A stretch of 64,000 nucleotides of DNA from Calliopum simillimum (taxonomy: Eukaryota > Arthropoda > Insecta > Diptera > Lauxaniidae): assembly GCA_951812925.1 (NCBI GenBank), contig OX638371.1, positions 115,653,124-115,717,123 on the forward strand, read 5' to 3'. Under the pieces are notes generated by a model that did no database searches, was not told the origin of the DNA, and was given only the letters and a program-made list of their open reading frames with translations. Each line of letters begins with the position of its first letter. The stretch's first letter is position 1. Both the position numbers and the translations under genes were made by a program. Below, piece by piece: positions 34,872 through 46,096 of this stretch.

Positions 34872-35417
34872 GTATAGAGTTCTTGGAGCAAAAAATTTGT
34901 AATGTAGTGTAAATGGGAACCTTCCAAGGAATGAAATATTCACATATTTTCATCTTTATGGATGTTTGGACTGTTTGGCTGTATTTTCCCTCAATTTATT
35001 TATTGAAATTCGTACGCATAACGCTCCCAACGCTTTTGCATAACGTAACCAAAGTTGCTTTAACGTCTATAAATCCACCAAAAATAATTTTTTCTGCACA
35101 ATTTTAAGTTCAGTCATAACTTTGATCCTTTACCTTCAAATTATAGAAGATGTTTGGGAAAATACATTACTAGATTCGCAGACTTTTTAGAAAATGTGCA
35201 CTGACCTCAAAAATCGCTTGCAAAAAAAAAAAAATAACGCTCCCAACGGCACTTAAACTCTTATTACTCCAAAGCCGTAAGCAATAGACAAAAACTTTGT
35301 TCCTATGAAATATTGGCCTAAGGGAGCCTTATTACATGCACTTAAGATATCATGATGTTTGATTATTTGGGATATGAGCAAAAATGTGCGTGCGAACGCA
35401 TAAATACTGAATATTGA

Positions 35418-35575
35418 CCACATGTCTGTCTAAACATAAATATTTTTACTAGAATTATAAATTCAAAATGGTTATATTAGGTAAGATAATTTATGTTTGA
35501 TAAAAGGTGTTAATTACTTAAATTTTTTTACCACCCAAATGGTGTAAAAATTATGACACTTATTTTTTTCCGTAT
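35418..35575 (+). repeat. dispersed AT-rich repeat, copy 2
   Basis: TGTCTGTCTAAACATAAATA, AATGGTTATATTAGG and TGGTGTAAAAATTATGA align with the inverse of 2215-2375. Confidence 0.65.
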
Positions 35576-35620
35576 ATTTTCGAAATTACACCATACTGTA
35601 AAACTCTAAAACTATTGAAT

Positions 35621-35822
35621 TAGTATACGTATGCTTTCGACACTATTTGCAACATTTTTTCTCGAAACTTTTCGTTACATTCCGATATTTTAATGAAATT
35701 TTGTAGGTAGTTGCCGCATAAACTGGTCGAAAAGAGGTTACAATGATTTAGATTTTGATTACGGAAAAGATCAGTTGAAACCGCCTTGAAATTAAGGTCC
35801 TTTGCACATATTTGGGCTATTT
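35621..35822 (-). repeat. dispersed repeat, inverted partner of 37648-37853
   Basis: About 200 bp nearly identical in inverse orientation to 37648-37853 (minus strand: AAAGGACCTTAATTTCAAGG … AGCATACGTATACTAAT). It could be a terminal inverted repeat of a 2.2-kb element or an independent insertion. Confidence 0.8.
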
Positions 35823-37647
35823 TGAATTTGTTGTCCGAATGCCATAATGATATCATACAAAGAAAACTGTTTTTTCATGTTTCTGTACACTTAACTGAAA
35901 ACATCAGTAAATGTAGATGTCTAGTTGCAGTTTTAACCCGACGATTTGTTCTACAATATATTTTGATTTTAAAATTAGCAACACTTTTTTCTTGGCTCGT
36001 TCTGGTAATTTTTCTAGTTTCAATTCTCGAAATAATCATATTGCCACTGTATTTTTAATGCTTTATGGAGCTAGAATGGAATTTTTCATTATCCATTGTA
36101 ATATGATACTGCAATGTTAATGTGAGAAGTTTTGTAGTAGTAGATTCATTGACATCAGATCGCAAAACTTTCAGATTTGAAGTTACTTTAAGTGTTGATC
36201 AGATTTGTATATCACAAATTTTTAAACTTTAAATGATTATGATAATTATCACAGATCATTATCTTGTTATCTAGTCGCTTCATTTTCATCTTATTGAACT
36301 TTTTCAAATGAAAACTAAAAGTGGATGATCGTGAACTTTTTGGTTCCAGGACTTTTTAAGCTATATTAATGCTTTGCTGTTCCAAATGAGCCTATAAAAA
36401 TCAATAAAAACTTCAACCAAAAAGATGTATCCGTATAAAGTAATGTTAGTTTGGTGCTGGCAAGTTTACCTTTAACGCTAACAACAACAACAACAAAAAG
36501 AATAAAATTACAACGGCATCTACAATAACAAAAACTTAGAATGACGCATATGAGGTCTGATCTGATGGAGGTGGTGACCACCAACAACAAGAACAATTGC
36601 AGAGTAACCAAAAACTGCGCCATAAAATAGCAAGTCAGTCAGCAATCTAGAAAAAGAACAACAACAGCAGCAGCAACAATAGCAAGCAACAAAATAGAAT
36701 ATTGCAGCGACAACAAAAAGCAACAACGAAAACGTAACAACTCGCATATTTTTTGTTGCTTCATCAGTTGCAGGAACAATTTTTCAAATCATCGGTAAGG
36801 GATTTTGGGAGTGCGTACGAACACTGCACACCCCCTAACATGCACCAATTTGACCACAGCCAATGTTGCACACACACACACACACACATCCTTGCCCCTT
36901 GCTGTACTGTCGCCACTCTATAAAAGACTGTGACTTTGAATACAACGACGACGATTTGATACGATGACGACGACGACGAAAACGTGTGATGCTAACGATG
37001 CCGATTGCTGTTGAGGCGCTGGTGCTCTTGAATGAATGATTTCCTCGTTTTTGGTTCTGTTTTTTTTTTTTCTACTCTCTAAAAATGACGCCCAGAGGGC
37101 GCTGCATATAATGTGGCATTGACGATGACCATGGTCAAGTTGATGGTGATGGTACGCTGGTGTTGGTCCTGCTGTTGCAAGGCTACCTACGTTGTATTGT
37201 TGGTGGACACACAGACGACTGTTGCATGGGGAGCAAACTTCAAATGTGTCCAACCCCAAACATTGCAACTTCCTTTCTTCCCGAAAACAACCAACTCATA
37301 TGCATAGACGCTTTAAGGTTTATGGAGTTTAGTCAAAGGGACCGAACGACATTTGGAGCGACCATGCAACCGTGTGACCGACCATTACCAGGCTTAGCGA
37401 TTTGATAGACAGTTAACGCGGCGCAAAACATTAAACGCGAACGTAACTGTACAATGTCGAGACCTCCATCATCATGCAGGGGACGGACAGTAAAAGTACA
37501 ATAACAAATATCGCATATATGACTGACTTGCAGTTACACAGAGAAATAAGTTTTTGTGAAATTGCATGGCATTGCAAATGGGATATAGAAAACACCTCAG
37601 ACCGCTCAAAATGTCTCATAAGCAGATAGGAGTTAACTTTATGTGGA
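35823..37647. other. intergenic DNA, partly GC-richer
   Basis: 36470-37420 has CAA/CAG and GACGAC runs and a CA microsatellite at about 36870. No gene supported. It lies between the arms of the inverted repeat pair. Confidence 0.55.
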
Positions 37648-37853
37648 AGTAATAGCCCAAATATATGCAAAGGACCTTAATTTCAAGGCGGTTTCAACTG
37701 ATCTTTTCCATAATCAAAATCTAAATCATTGTAACCTCTTTTCGACCAGTTTACGCGGCAACTACCTACAAAATTTCATTAAAATATCGGAATGTAACGA
37801 AAAGTTTCGAGAAAAAATGTTGCAAATAGTGTCGAAAGCATACGTATACTAAT
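37648..37853 (+). repeat. dispersed repeat, inverted partner of 35621-35822
   Basis: It carries GTTTCAACTGATCTTTTCC, AAATTTCATTAAAATATCGG and AGCATACGTATACTAAT. It runs on into AAAAGTGGGCGAGACATTC and CAAATTTCATCAAAATAGC, so this copy is joined to the GTGGGCGTGGC family whereas its partner is not. Confidence 0.8.
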
Positions 37854-37994
37854 ATTGAAAAGTGGGCGAGACATTCATTGATAACGTCCATTTCCGGTCA
37901 GTATATGATATAAATGTTTAATATCTTCCTATCAAATTTCATCAAAATAGCTTGAACAGTTTGCGAGATAAAACGGGAAGTAACAAAGATGTTC

Positions 37995-39055
37995 GTAATA
38001 GTATCAAAAATGGGTCGCAAAAACGGGTCACAGAAAAGTGTTGAAAAAACGAGTCGAAAAACCGTAACAGAAAAAAGAGTCGAAAAACATGTCAAAAAGG
38101 ATGTCGAAAATATGCGGAAAAAAAGTTTCAAAATAACGTAAAAAAATTTCCGGAAAAAAGTGCCTCAAAAAAGTGTTAAAAACGGTTCACAAAAAAGTAT
38201 TGCAAAACGTGTCAAAAAAAGATATTAAAAAACGTATCAAAAAAAAGTGTCAAAAAATATGTCACAAAAAAGTGTCGAAAAAATGAGGCAAAAACGTTTC
38301 GAAAAAACGTATCAGAAAAAAATGACGAAAAAACTTGTCAAAAAAAGTGTCAATGAAATGCGACAAAAACTTTTCGAAAAAACGTACAAAAAATTGTTGT
38401 AAAAAGTGTCACAAAAAAGTATTGAAAGAATGTGGCAAAAAAAAGTCACAAAAAGTGATGAAAGCGTCTCACAAAAATATCTCAAAAAAACGTGTCACAA
38501 AATGTGGCAAAAACGATTTGAAAAAAACGCACAAGAAATTGTCGAAAAAAGTATCACAACAAAGTGTTGAAAAAACGTGTCAAAAAGTTTGAAAAAATGA
38601 GGTAAAAAGTGTGGAAAAAACGTGTCACAGAAAAGTGTCAAAAAAAAAACATGTCACAAATAAGTGTCGCAAGAACGTGTTACAAAAAATATGGCAAAGA
38701 AGTGTCACACAAAAACGTATCAGAAAAAAATGGCGAAAAATTTGTGACAAAAAAGTGTCAAAGAAATGCGTCAAAAACGTTTCGAAAAACGTACACAAAA
38801 TTTTTGTATAAAGTGTCACAGAAAAGATTTGAAAAAACATGTCAAAAAAACTGTTGAAATATTGCGGCAAAAAAGTGATGAAAAAACGTTTCACAAAAAT
38901 GTTTCGTTAATTAAATTCCGCAAAAACGGTTCACAAAAAAGTGTCGAAAAAACATGTCATACAAAAGTGTCGAAAAAACGTATTGCATAAAAAGGTTACT
39001 AAAATGTGTTGGAAAAACGTGTCAAAAATAAATTTCAAAAAAAATCCTTGAAATA
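37995..39055 (+). repeat. degenerate array of short AAAAAACGTGTCAAAA-type units
   Basis: About 1 kb of units of roughly 20 bp combining GTGTC or GTCGAAAAAA with poly-A. The Lys/Cys-rich ORFs across it on both strands are created by the repeat. Confidence 0.85.
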
Positions 39056-40933
39056 TGATCCCCAACGCCGACATAGAAGTTTCACTTCGAAAATTTTTAC
39101 AACCACCCCGTGCAACTTTTTCAGGAAATTTCTCTCTATGTATGAACCCCAACGTATGTAAGTTACCGATGATTTTCCTATTCCTATTTCTACTGCGTTT
39201 TCTATTTCTACTACCGTTGCTGTCATATGAAAACGCGATTCTACCCCGACCACAGCAACTTTTACCAATTGTGCTGATATTCGTCGACTGGTCTGTCTTT
39301 CATGTTTATCAGCATGTTGAAGGGTTACCCGAAGCGTTCGTGTATTCTACCCCAACCTTCACCCCCCCCCTACTGCCTCCTTCTGCACTAAACTGCTACC
39401 CTTTCGCCATGCAAATGCAAGAATTTCACCAAAGCAACGCGAATTTTATGCAGATGCGAAAACTGTCTGTGCCTTTTGCGTCGTCGTTGTTGTTGTTGTG
39501 TTGCTGCAAGAAGAGCGCCCTCTGTTGTCGTTTTCGTTTTGTTTTTGCTGTTGATGATGCCTATGTTGTGCTGCTACTAGAACTTGGTTGTTGCTGCCAC
39601 ATGCAGGCAGCATAGAGCCTGGCAGGCTCAAAAACAACCCCCGCCACCACAGAGGATTCATTTCTCTAACAAACTAAAAACGAACAAAGTCCAATCGCAT
39701 ACACTGCGTTACGTTGTTGTTCAATTCCTATTGTTGTTGTCCTTTGCAATGGCAGCAGCAGCAGCAGCCTCCGTTGATTTTCGCGATTTTCCCCATCTCC
39801 TCACAGTGCAAAAGGCCAAAAACAAAAACGAACGAAATATCAAACTTTACAACCAGGATACTCTTCGTTCAAATGTGTTCTGAGCAATTTTTTTCCTTGC
39901 ATGTCACAGATGCAGCATCTCGATACTGGCATTTGGGGGCCAAGCGTCTGACTCTTGTCGTTTCAGTCGGTTTTCGATTTCTTTTTTCCAAACAAAACAT
40001 GTTCAGAATTTGTTTGAAGCGTTAAAAATAAAAATTGAAAATTGCAAGAACACGCAACAACAAAACTAAAAATTAATACTTAAAAAATACTTCATGTGCG
40101 GATTACAAAAAACGAATGATAAAGCGAAAGGAGGCATCTCCTTGATCCTGTAAATTTGCAGTTTTTATTTGACTCCAACAACAGTGGGGGTCCATGTACT
40201 CGTATGTGTAGAATATTGTTATTTGTAGGCGCGACAGTATGAGTTGTTTCTGAAGCGAGTCCTTGCATAAGCTTCATTTACATGAGACGACGTCGCGCGG
40301 ACTGCAAAATAAGAGCAACGGAAAAAGTGACGCGGATGCGACTGCGGCTGTGGCTGTGAAATGTTAAATGCGAATTTGTACAGTCAGCGTAAGAGGGGGG
40401 GATGCAGGGAAGAAGGGGCGATTGGTATGTGGCGGGAGTGTGCAATACAAATCAAGTGGACAACAGAAAACTGTCTGGCGTCTCATGCCACTACGTTGCA
40501 AGTGGAGAATCGGAGCCTTAAGAGTAGCGCTTTAAAAATTTTCCATATAAATAAGAAATTACGTTTAGGAAAACTTTCAAGATCCGATTTCATTAGACAG
40601 TTTATATTTTCATGCAATAATTATGTTAGAAGCAGCTCTTAGTATGTAAGCACACTTTGGAGAAAAACTTTTTTGTTCAAACTATAGAAGTTATTGGTAG
40701 TTTCTGCTTTTCTTCGACATATTTTACCTCTTGAGTTTATATTTAAACAATTTTTTCAGCAATCGTCAGATAATACTTATGGACAAAAAAAATATATAAA
40801 AGTTTAAAATTTTCTTCGGAGTTGTTAACACGGTGGGCTCAAAATTTAACTTTAAACAGCAAAAGTGCTGTATAGAACTTTTCATATTAGCAACTGCTGG
40901 GAAAAACGCTCTAACTTAACTTGTTTGAAGCCT
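39056..40933. other. GC-richer intergenic DNA, no gene supported
   Basis: A 186-codon ORF at 39055-39615 is Leu/Cys-rich and partly made by CTG/TTG runs. I do not regard it as real. The stretch could be regulatory. Confidence 0.5.
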
Positions 40934-41890
40934 CACGGTGTGCCTTAACCCGTTCTAAATCGGACGTCGTAGCACATCAAATTTTTTTCCAGATTCTGCT
41001 TACTTATCGTTCAAATGATGTATAAAAAAATTTTCACTCGTGACTCCTCGACTAAATTTTGAGATAATCGCTTTTCCAATTGGGGCATTTTCCCATACAA
41101 AAAGAAAAAAAAAATTTTTTTAACTACATTAAACAAAAATTAAAATAATCACAATCGATGTGTTTTGCGATGTTTAACGCGAATCCAACCTTAGAATTGC
41201 TCTATCGTGTATAGCTTATGAGATATTGTAACCTAAAGACCAAAAAAAGTCGTTTTTTACCATTTTTTGAAGCTATATAGCTATGTAAAATATCATTTAT
41301 TCGTCAAATGTGGCTTAAATACTTGAAAGTCCCAATCTTTTCCTTTAAAACCTAATTTAAATTATATTTATATCTTCATGCTTCTAAGAGATATCGTATA
41401 CCGAAATATTGCCAAAACGGGTTTTTTGCAATTTTGTGTCTTTTTAGGTTAGGATATCTTTAAGGAAGAAAAAGATATCAACATAATTTAAATTAGGTTT
41501 TAAAGGCAAAGACTAGGACTTTAAAGTTGCTTACCAGATTAAACGAAATTAAAATTTCTTTCACATTTTAAACATGTTCAACGAACCGACTACTTCTAAA
41601 TTCAGCCGTTTGACACCCCGAGTGTTGTTACGTGTATGGATTCGCGTTAAGCAACGCAAAACACATCGATTGTGTTTATTTAAATTTTTGTTTAATGTAG
41701 TTAAAAAAATTTTTTTTTTCTTTTTGTATGGGAAAATGCCCCAATTGGAAAAGCGATTATCTCAAAATTTAGTCGAAGAGTCACGAGTGAAAATTTTTTT
41801 ATACATCATTTGAACGATAAGTAAACAGAATCTGGAAAAAAATTTGATGTGCTACGACGTCCGATTTAGAGCGGGTTAAGGCACACCGTG
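40934..41890. mobile_element. 957-bp palindromic (foldback) element
   Basis: The outer arms of about 255 bp begin CACGGTGTGCCTTAACCCG on both sides. An inner inverted pair (CCTTTAAAACCTAATTTAAA at 41341, and its inverse at 41485) makes most of the element self-complementary. GCCT flanks both ends (40930-40933 and 41891-41894), a possible 4-bp duplication. The superfamily is not assigned. Confidence 0.85.
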
Positions 41891-41941
41891 GCCTTATGTA
41901 CTAATGTAGCACAATGGCAGAAAATATATTGTATCTACTTT

Positions 41942-42190
41942 ACACTGAGCGAAGTAAAAAAGCATAAATTGCGTTGCTAAATGAGTTTCTACTACGTCCG
42001 TGAGTGTTTTAACTACGTTTCGTTGCTGATTTGGACTAACAATGCTCCAAGATCATATTTGTTTGGTGCTTTGCTAAATCACTCACGAACGTGGTCAAAA
42101 CTTATTTAGCAACGCTGGTTGCCAAGCGTTGTTAAATTCAATCTGCAACGAAACGTAGTAAAATCTAAATCACTCACGAATATGGTAGAA
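41942..42190. mobile_element. palindromic MITE, copy 2
   Basis: It shares ACTGAGCGAAGTAAAAAA, CGTGAGTGTTTTAACTACG, TTTCGTTGCTGATTT and GGTTGCCAAGCGTTGTTAA with copy 1. Related sequence (AGCAACGCGCGTTGTTAAAA) resumes at about 42440, so the true element may extend to about 42530 around an insertion. Confidence 0.65.
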
Positions 42191-42229
42191 GCTTATTTCA
42201 AAACAAATATCCTTTTAGTCAGCCTCACT

Positions 42230-42305
42230 ATAATGATGGCAGTGGCTGAGTTCGTTAACGTCCGCATCTATCACACGACAGGTTCCAAGTTCAAATCTCC
42301 CCAAT
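42230..42305 (+). repeat. tRNA-like segment, possible SINE head
   Basis: GCAGTGGCTGAGTTCGTTAA looks like an A box and GGTTCCAAGTTCAAATCTCC contains a B box (GTTCAAATC) at the right spacing. No acceptor stem pairs, so it is not a working tRNA. It sits within the second palindromic MITE. Confidence 0.45.
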
Positions 42306-43773
42306 ACCAAACAAAAAAATATTTATTTAAAGCAAAAATTGAATATTAAAAAAGAAAATAATATCAGTTTCATTGTTGTTGACAGGAAAAAATTAGAATG
42401 GAAAAAAAACAGAAAATATATATTTTTTTTGTATTTTATTTAGCAACGCGCGTTGTTAAAACTGCTACGATCAAGCCATGCTTAAAATTTGAGTTGCAAC
42501 TTTGTTAAAATCACCACGTTTCTGCCAATTTTGACAATGTTGTTTTCTCTTTATATAGATCATTTCTGTACTGAGTTCTTGTAATCCTTTGGTCACGTTA
42601 GATATTAATGCCATCTCTCCTTTCATCTAAAAAACTTTGCCTATCTCAAGTGTTGCGTATGGTAGAATGAGCTTTAAAATCCCTAAGATTCCAATAGCTT
42701 TGTTATTAGAATGCAAGTTGATGTCAGATTTTATCACATTAAAGCTGGGCTGCGTTAAAATTGTTCAGGTAAGGCTGGACCGTCTTTAAAAGAAGCAGAA
42801 TCCTCCGTTACGATATGATTTAAAACGACTACAAACTTATTTTTCCCTCAGCAAATATGACTCGTTTGAAGATGAATACTAACTTATTGTTGCAAATTTT
42901 TAAAACCTGTGAGCATTCCATTTCAAGGTCATTAAAAAGTAGAGGATGGGCTATTTTTTCAATTGCATATAGATACATGTCCACATGTATAGAAGGGTAC
43001 TTAGGAGTGTGTATAAATAGTTTGTTTTTTTGAAATAGCAAACACCAAAAGCAACCCCAACGATAATTGATACATATGTGTGTAAGTACGTGTGTTTGCA
43101 TGTAAATACATAGATATTCGTACATATGTATATGGCATGCATGCAAATGTTCTCAAACACCTATATGTAGGTGTCAAAATAAATAGCCGCAAAATATTTT
43201 CTACAAATTTTATTTGAAGTAAATAGGGAACGACAAACAGCCAACGGGATAATTATGATCAAATGCCACCAATAGTAGAACAAAGCAACGTGTTGTTGCT
43301 GCTGCAACAGATTTTATTGCTATCAGTACCTACACAGATAGTACCATCAACTAAAACAGCAGCAATGGGTAAGCTACATATACAAATCAGAATGCATCAA
43401 ACATGCGACGCATCGAAAAAAATATTTTTGTAGTTTGAGTTTTTTTTAAACGTGTTAACACTATTAAAAGATTTAAAATCACTCGATAAAATAGAAAAAA
43501 ATCTGGAGCTTATATGTATGTCTGTGTGTATTTTTTATTTAAATTTCATTAACAAATCAGCTTTAAAAAGCAAAATGATTGAAAAGTTGTATCATAAACT
43601 CATTAAGTAGTTTTGCGGACTTTTCAAAAAGTTTTGCATTCCACATCCGTGTGAAAGTGGAATTGGGAACAGGGCGGACTATTTTTTTTTTTATGGAATC
43701 CCATTTTTGTTTTTGATTCGGGAAAAATGTGGCATATCAAAATAGACAAAATTTCTGGAATTTCGGTCATATA

Positions 43774-45326
43774 CACTACTGAGCACAACTATAAACGCAT
43801 CTAATTTTTTGTTAGTATACCTGGATGTAAAGAGAATACTATAAATGTAACTACAGGGTAAGGGAGCTGCCTTAGGAGGAATACTTTTTGCAGAAAAAAA
43901 TATTCAATTGATTTGCACTAAGAGGCCGTAAAGTTTAACTTCAGTGTTATTTCGTTTTATTAAAGTTGAGCATAACTATAGACGCATTGCAACTTAATTA
44001 ATTTTCCCACAGTCTCTAATGACACAAGATATAATTTTTTGTCACTATTATATTGTAATAATTTTATATCGCAATGCCACATGGCACATATTTAACAGAC
44101 GAAGAAAAGGGTAAAATTTTGGCCCTTAAAGAAGAAGATAAGATTTACTGGGAAATTGGTCGCAAAATTCATTGGACAGACCACGGAGTCCATAGTTTTT
44201 TTGGCAAATCCATTGGAATATGGTCAGAATAAGAAAGTTGAAAGGAAAATTATTCACGTTTCTAGTAATTCAATGATGAGCGAATGCGACTTAAATATTT
44301 CCAGATAGACACTTAATCCAGTTTTAATTAAATGCGAGCACATTGTAAGGCAGAAATTAATGTCAGCGCTAAAGTAACTGGATCGCCACAAATGCGCTCG
44401 CCTCAAATTCGCTCAGGAAAATCTACAAACGGATTGGAATAAGGTTAATAATTTTAGATAATCAATGAGGGCTACTTTTTATATGAGTTTTCTCTTTTAG
44501 ATGATATTTTATGAGGAGAAAAAATTTAATTTGGTCGGCCCTGACTCCATTTCCCATTATTGGAAGGATTTTAGCTAGGGCGCCCTTTTATTTTTCAAAA
44601 AGGAACTTTGGTGGTGGCAACTTAATGGTTTGGGGTGGATTCTGTGCTGATAGAGTGTTGGAACTGGCATTTCCATCAACCAATATTAATTCAGAAGAGT
44701 TCACGACCCTCCTGCGAACAAATTTATTGCTTTATTTGCGAGCACACTGGCGGAAAAAATGGGTTTATCAGCCAGACAACGCATCTGTTCATGCCAGCCG
44801 AATAACTCGGGATTGTTAATAGCAAAAAGAATCAATGTTCTGGAATGGCTTGCATGCTCTCTGGATCAAAATCCTATAGAGAATATCTGGGGCATTATGG
44901 CTCGCGAAATTTAAAAAATAAAACAAGCAATACCAAAGCATTGATGAACTAAAAAATGCAGTAATTAGTGCTTGGAACCCTTTGCATCAAAATACTCCGA
45001 AAAAATTAATAGAAAGTATGCCATCCCGTTTATTTGAACTAATAAAAAATAATGAAAGTCCTACTAAGTATTAGGTTATATTTTATATGGTTTAAAAATA
45101 GATTTTAGTCACATTTTACACACGTCTATATACGTATAACTATAGACGAAAAAACAAAAAAACAATGAAGTTAAACTTCACGGACCCTTAGTGCAAATCA
45201 ATTGGCTATTTTTTTCTGCCAAAGGTATTCCTTCTAAGGCACCTCTCTTACCCTGTAGTTAAATTTATGGTACATCCAGGTAAACTAACAAAAAACTAGA
45301 TGCGTCCATAGTTATGCTCAGTAGTG
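43774..45326 (+). mobile_element. Tc1-like DNA transposon with long IR/DR terminal repeats
   Basis: The element runs from CACTACTGAGCACAACTATA to its inverted copy, flanked by TA (43772-43773 and 45327-45328), 1553 bp in all. The inverted repeats are about 200 bp. Each holds the outer site (CACTACTGAGCA…GACGCATC) and an inner relative (GAGCATAACTATAGACGC at about 43965; the inverted counterpart near 45125). Two binding sites per end is the IR/DR arrangement of Tc1-type elements such as Sleeping Beauty. Confidence 0.9.
44074..45074 (+). pseudogene. Tc1-like (DDE) transposase pseudogene
   Basis: It begins at ATG 44074 with the Tc1 HTH opening MPHGTYLTDEEKGKILALKE and ends SMPSRLFELIKNN…, TAG at 45072-45074. 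The best open stretch is 44511-44819, with YFSKRNFGGGNLMVWGGFCA, NSEEFTTLLRTNLLLYLR and QPDNASVHAS (second catalytic Asp). After a frameshift and stop near 44819, LACSLDQNPIENIW gives the catalytic Glu. The position of the first catalytic Asp reads FYEEKKFN where relatives have FSDEKKFN, so that Asp has become Glu. Stops and shifts lie between 44210 and 44510. The sequence is otherwise close to the family consensus, implying fairly recent death. Confidence 0.92.
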
Positions 45327-45379
45327 TATAGTCATATCTTTCGAAAATTAGCATGTACGATTTTAAAAAACTCGTACTA

Positions 45380-46096
45380 CACAGAAAAAAAAAACTGACG
45401 GTAAAATTAACTATAAATTTTGTATTCTATAGTTTTTCCGATCTTCTATAGGAAACAAAAACAACAATTCAAAATTTCAGAATCAGCTTTACTTTTCTAC
45501 AGTTAAATTTAACTGTACATTTTGTACTCCATACATTTTTTTTTTTCATATGAAATACAGTTTGCGTTGAGTTTTTAACAGGTTCTTAAAATTCACACAT
45601 TGTTTAAGAATAAATCAACATAAGTTTGCTAGAGTTGTACTGATATTTTGCCATCTGAAATGGTGCCGCCGTAGAAGTTGTTTCCTACAATTTCTACGGC
45701 TTTTTGGAAACGGCTAGTTACAGCCCTTCTGGGGTGCTTACTGTTAAACCGTTGCAAAACAGTTTTAATTGTTTGTAACAGTTTATATTGTTAGCTGACC
45801 TTTTTATAAGGTAATTTTTACTGTAACTGCGTTTGATAGTTTCTAAACCGAGTAAACTGTAGATTTGCAGAGTTCAACGGTCCAAATACAAAAACTCCGA
45901 GTTGGTGCAATTTCTATCTAAAATCTAGGTTAAATTAACTGTTTTCACAGTACCTTAACATTTTAACAGTTACTGTACAGTACTATTTTCACAGTAATTT
46001 TACCGGACTGCACTGTCAATTTAACCTTTACTGCGGGTTGGTGCAATTTCTATCGTTGAAATCGGTTGGATTGACCGATATTTTTTTTCTGTGTAT
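45380..46096. mobile_element. candidate element with ACACAGAAAAAAAA tips
   Basis: TACACAGAAAAAAAA at the left end and its inverse at the right end bracket about 715 bp, with repeated GGTTGGTGCAATTTCTATC and ACAGTTAAATTTAACTGTA-type words. No transposase ORF. Confidence 0.5.

Noticed and set aside
34609..34953. Overlapping ORFs on both strands with similar residues
   Set aside because: They are mirror readings of the palindromic MITE at 34691-34871.
38335..38990. Lys-rich ORFs reading KKVSKKCHKK-like protein
   Set aside because: They come from the degenerate poly-A/GTGTC array and occur in several frames.
39055..39615. 186-codon plus-strand ORF
   Set aside because: No recognisable domain, Leu/Cys runs over CTG repeats, and an overlapping open frame on the other strand.
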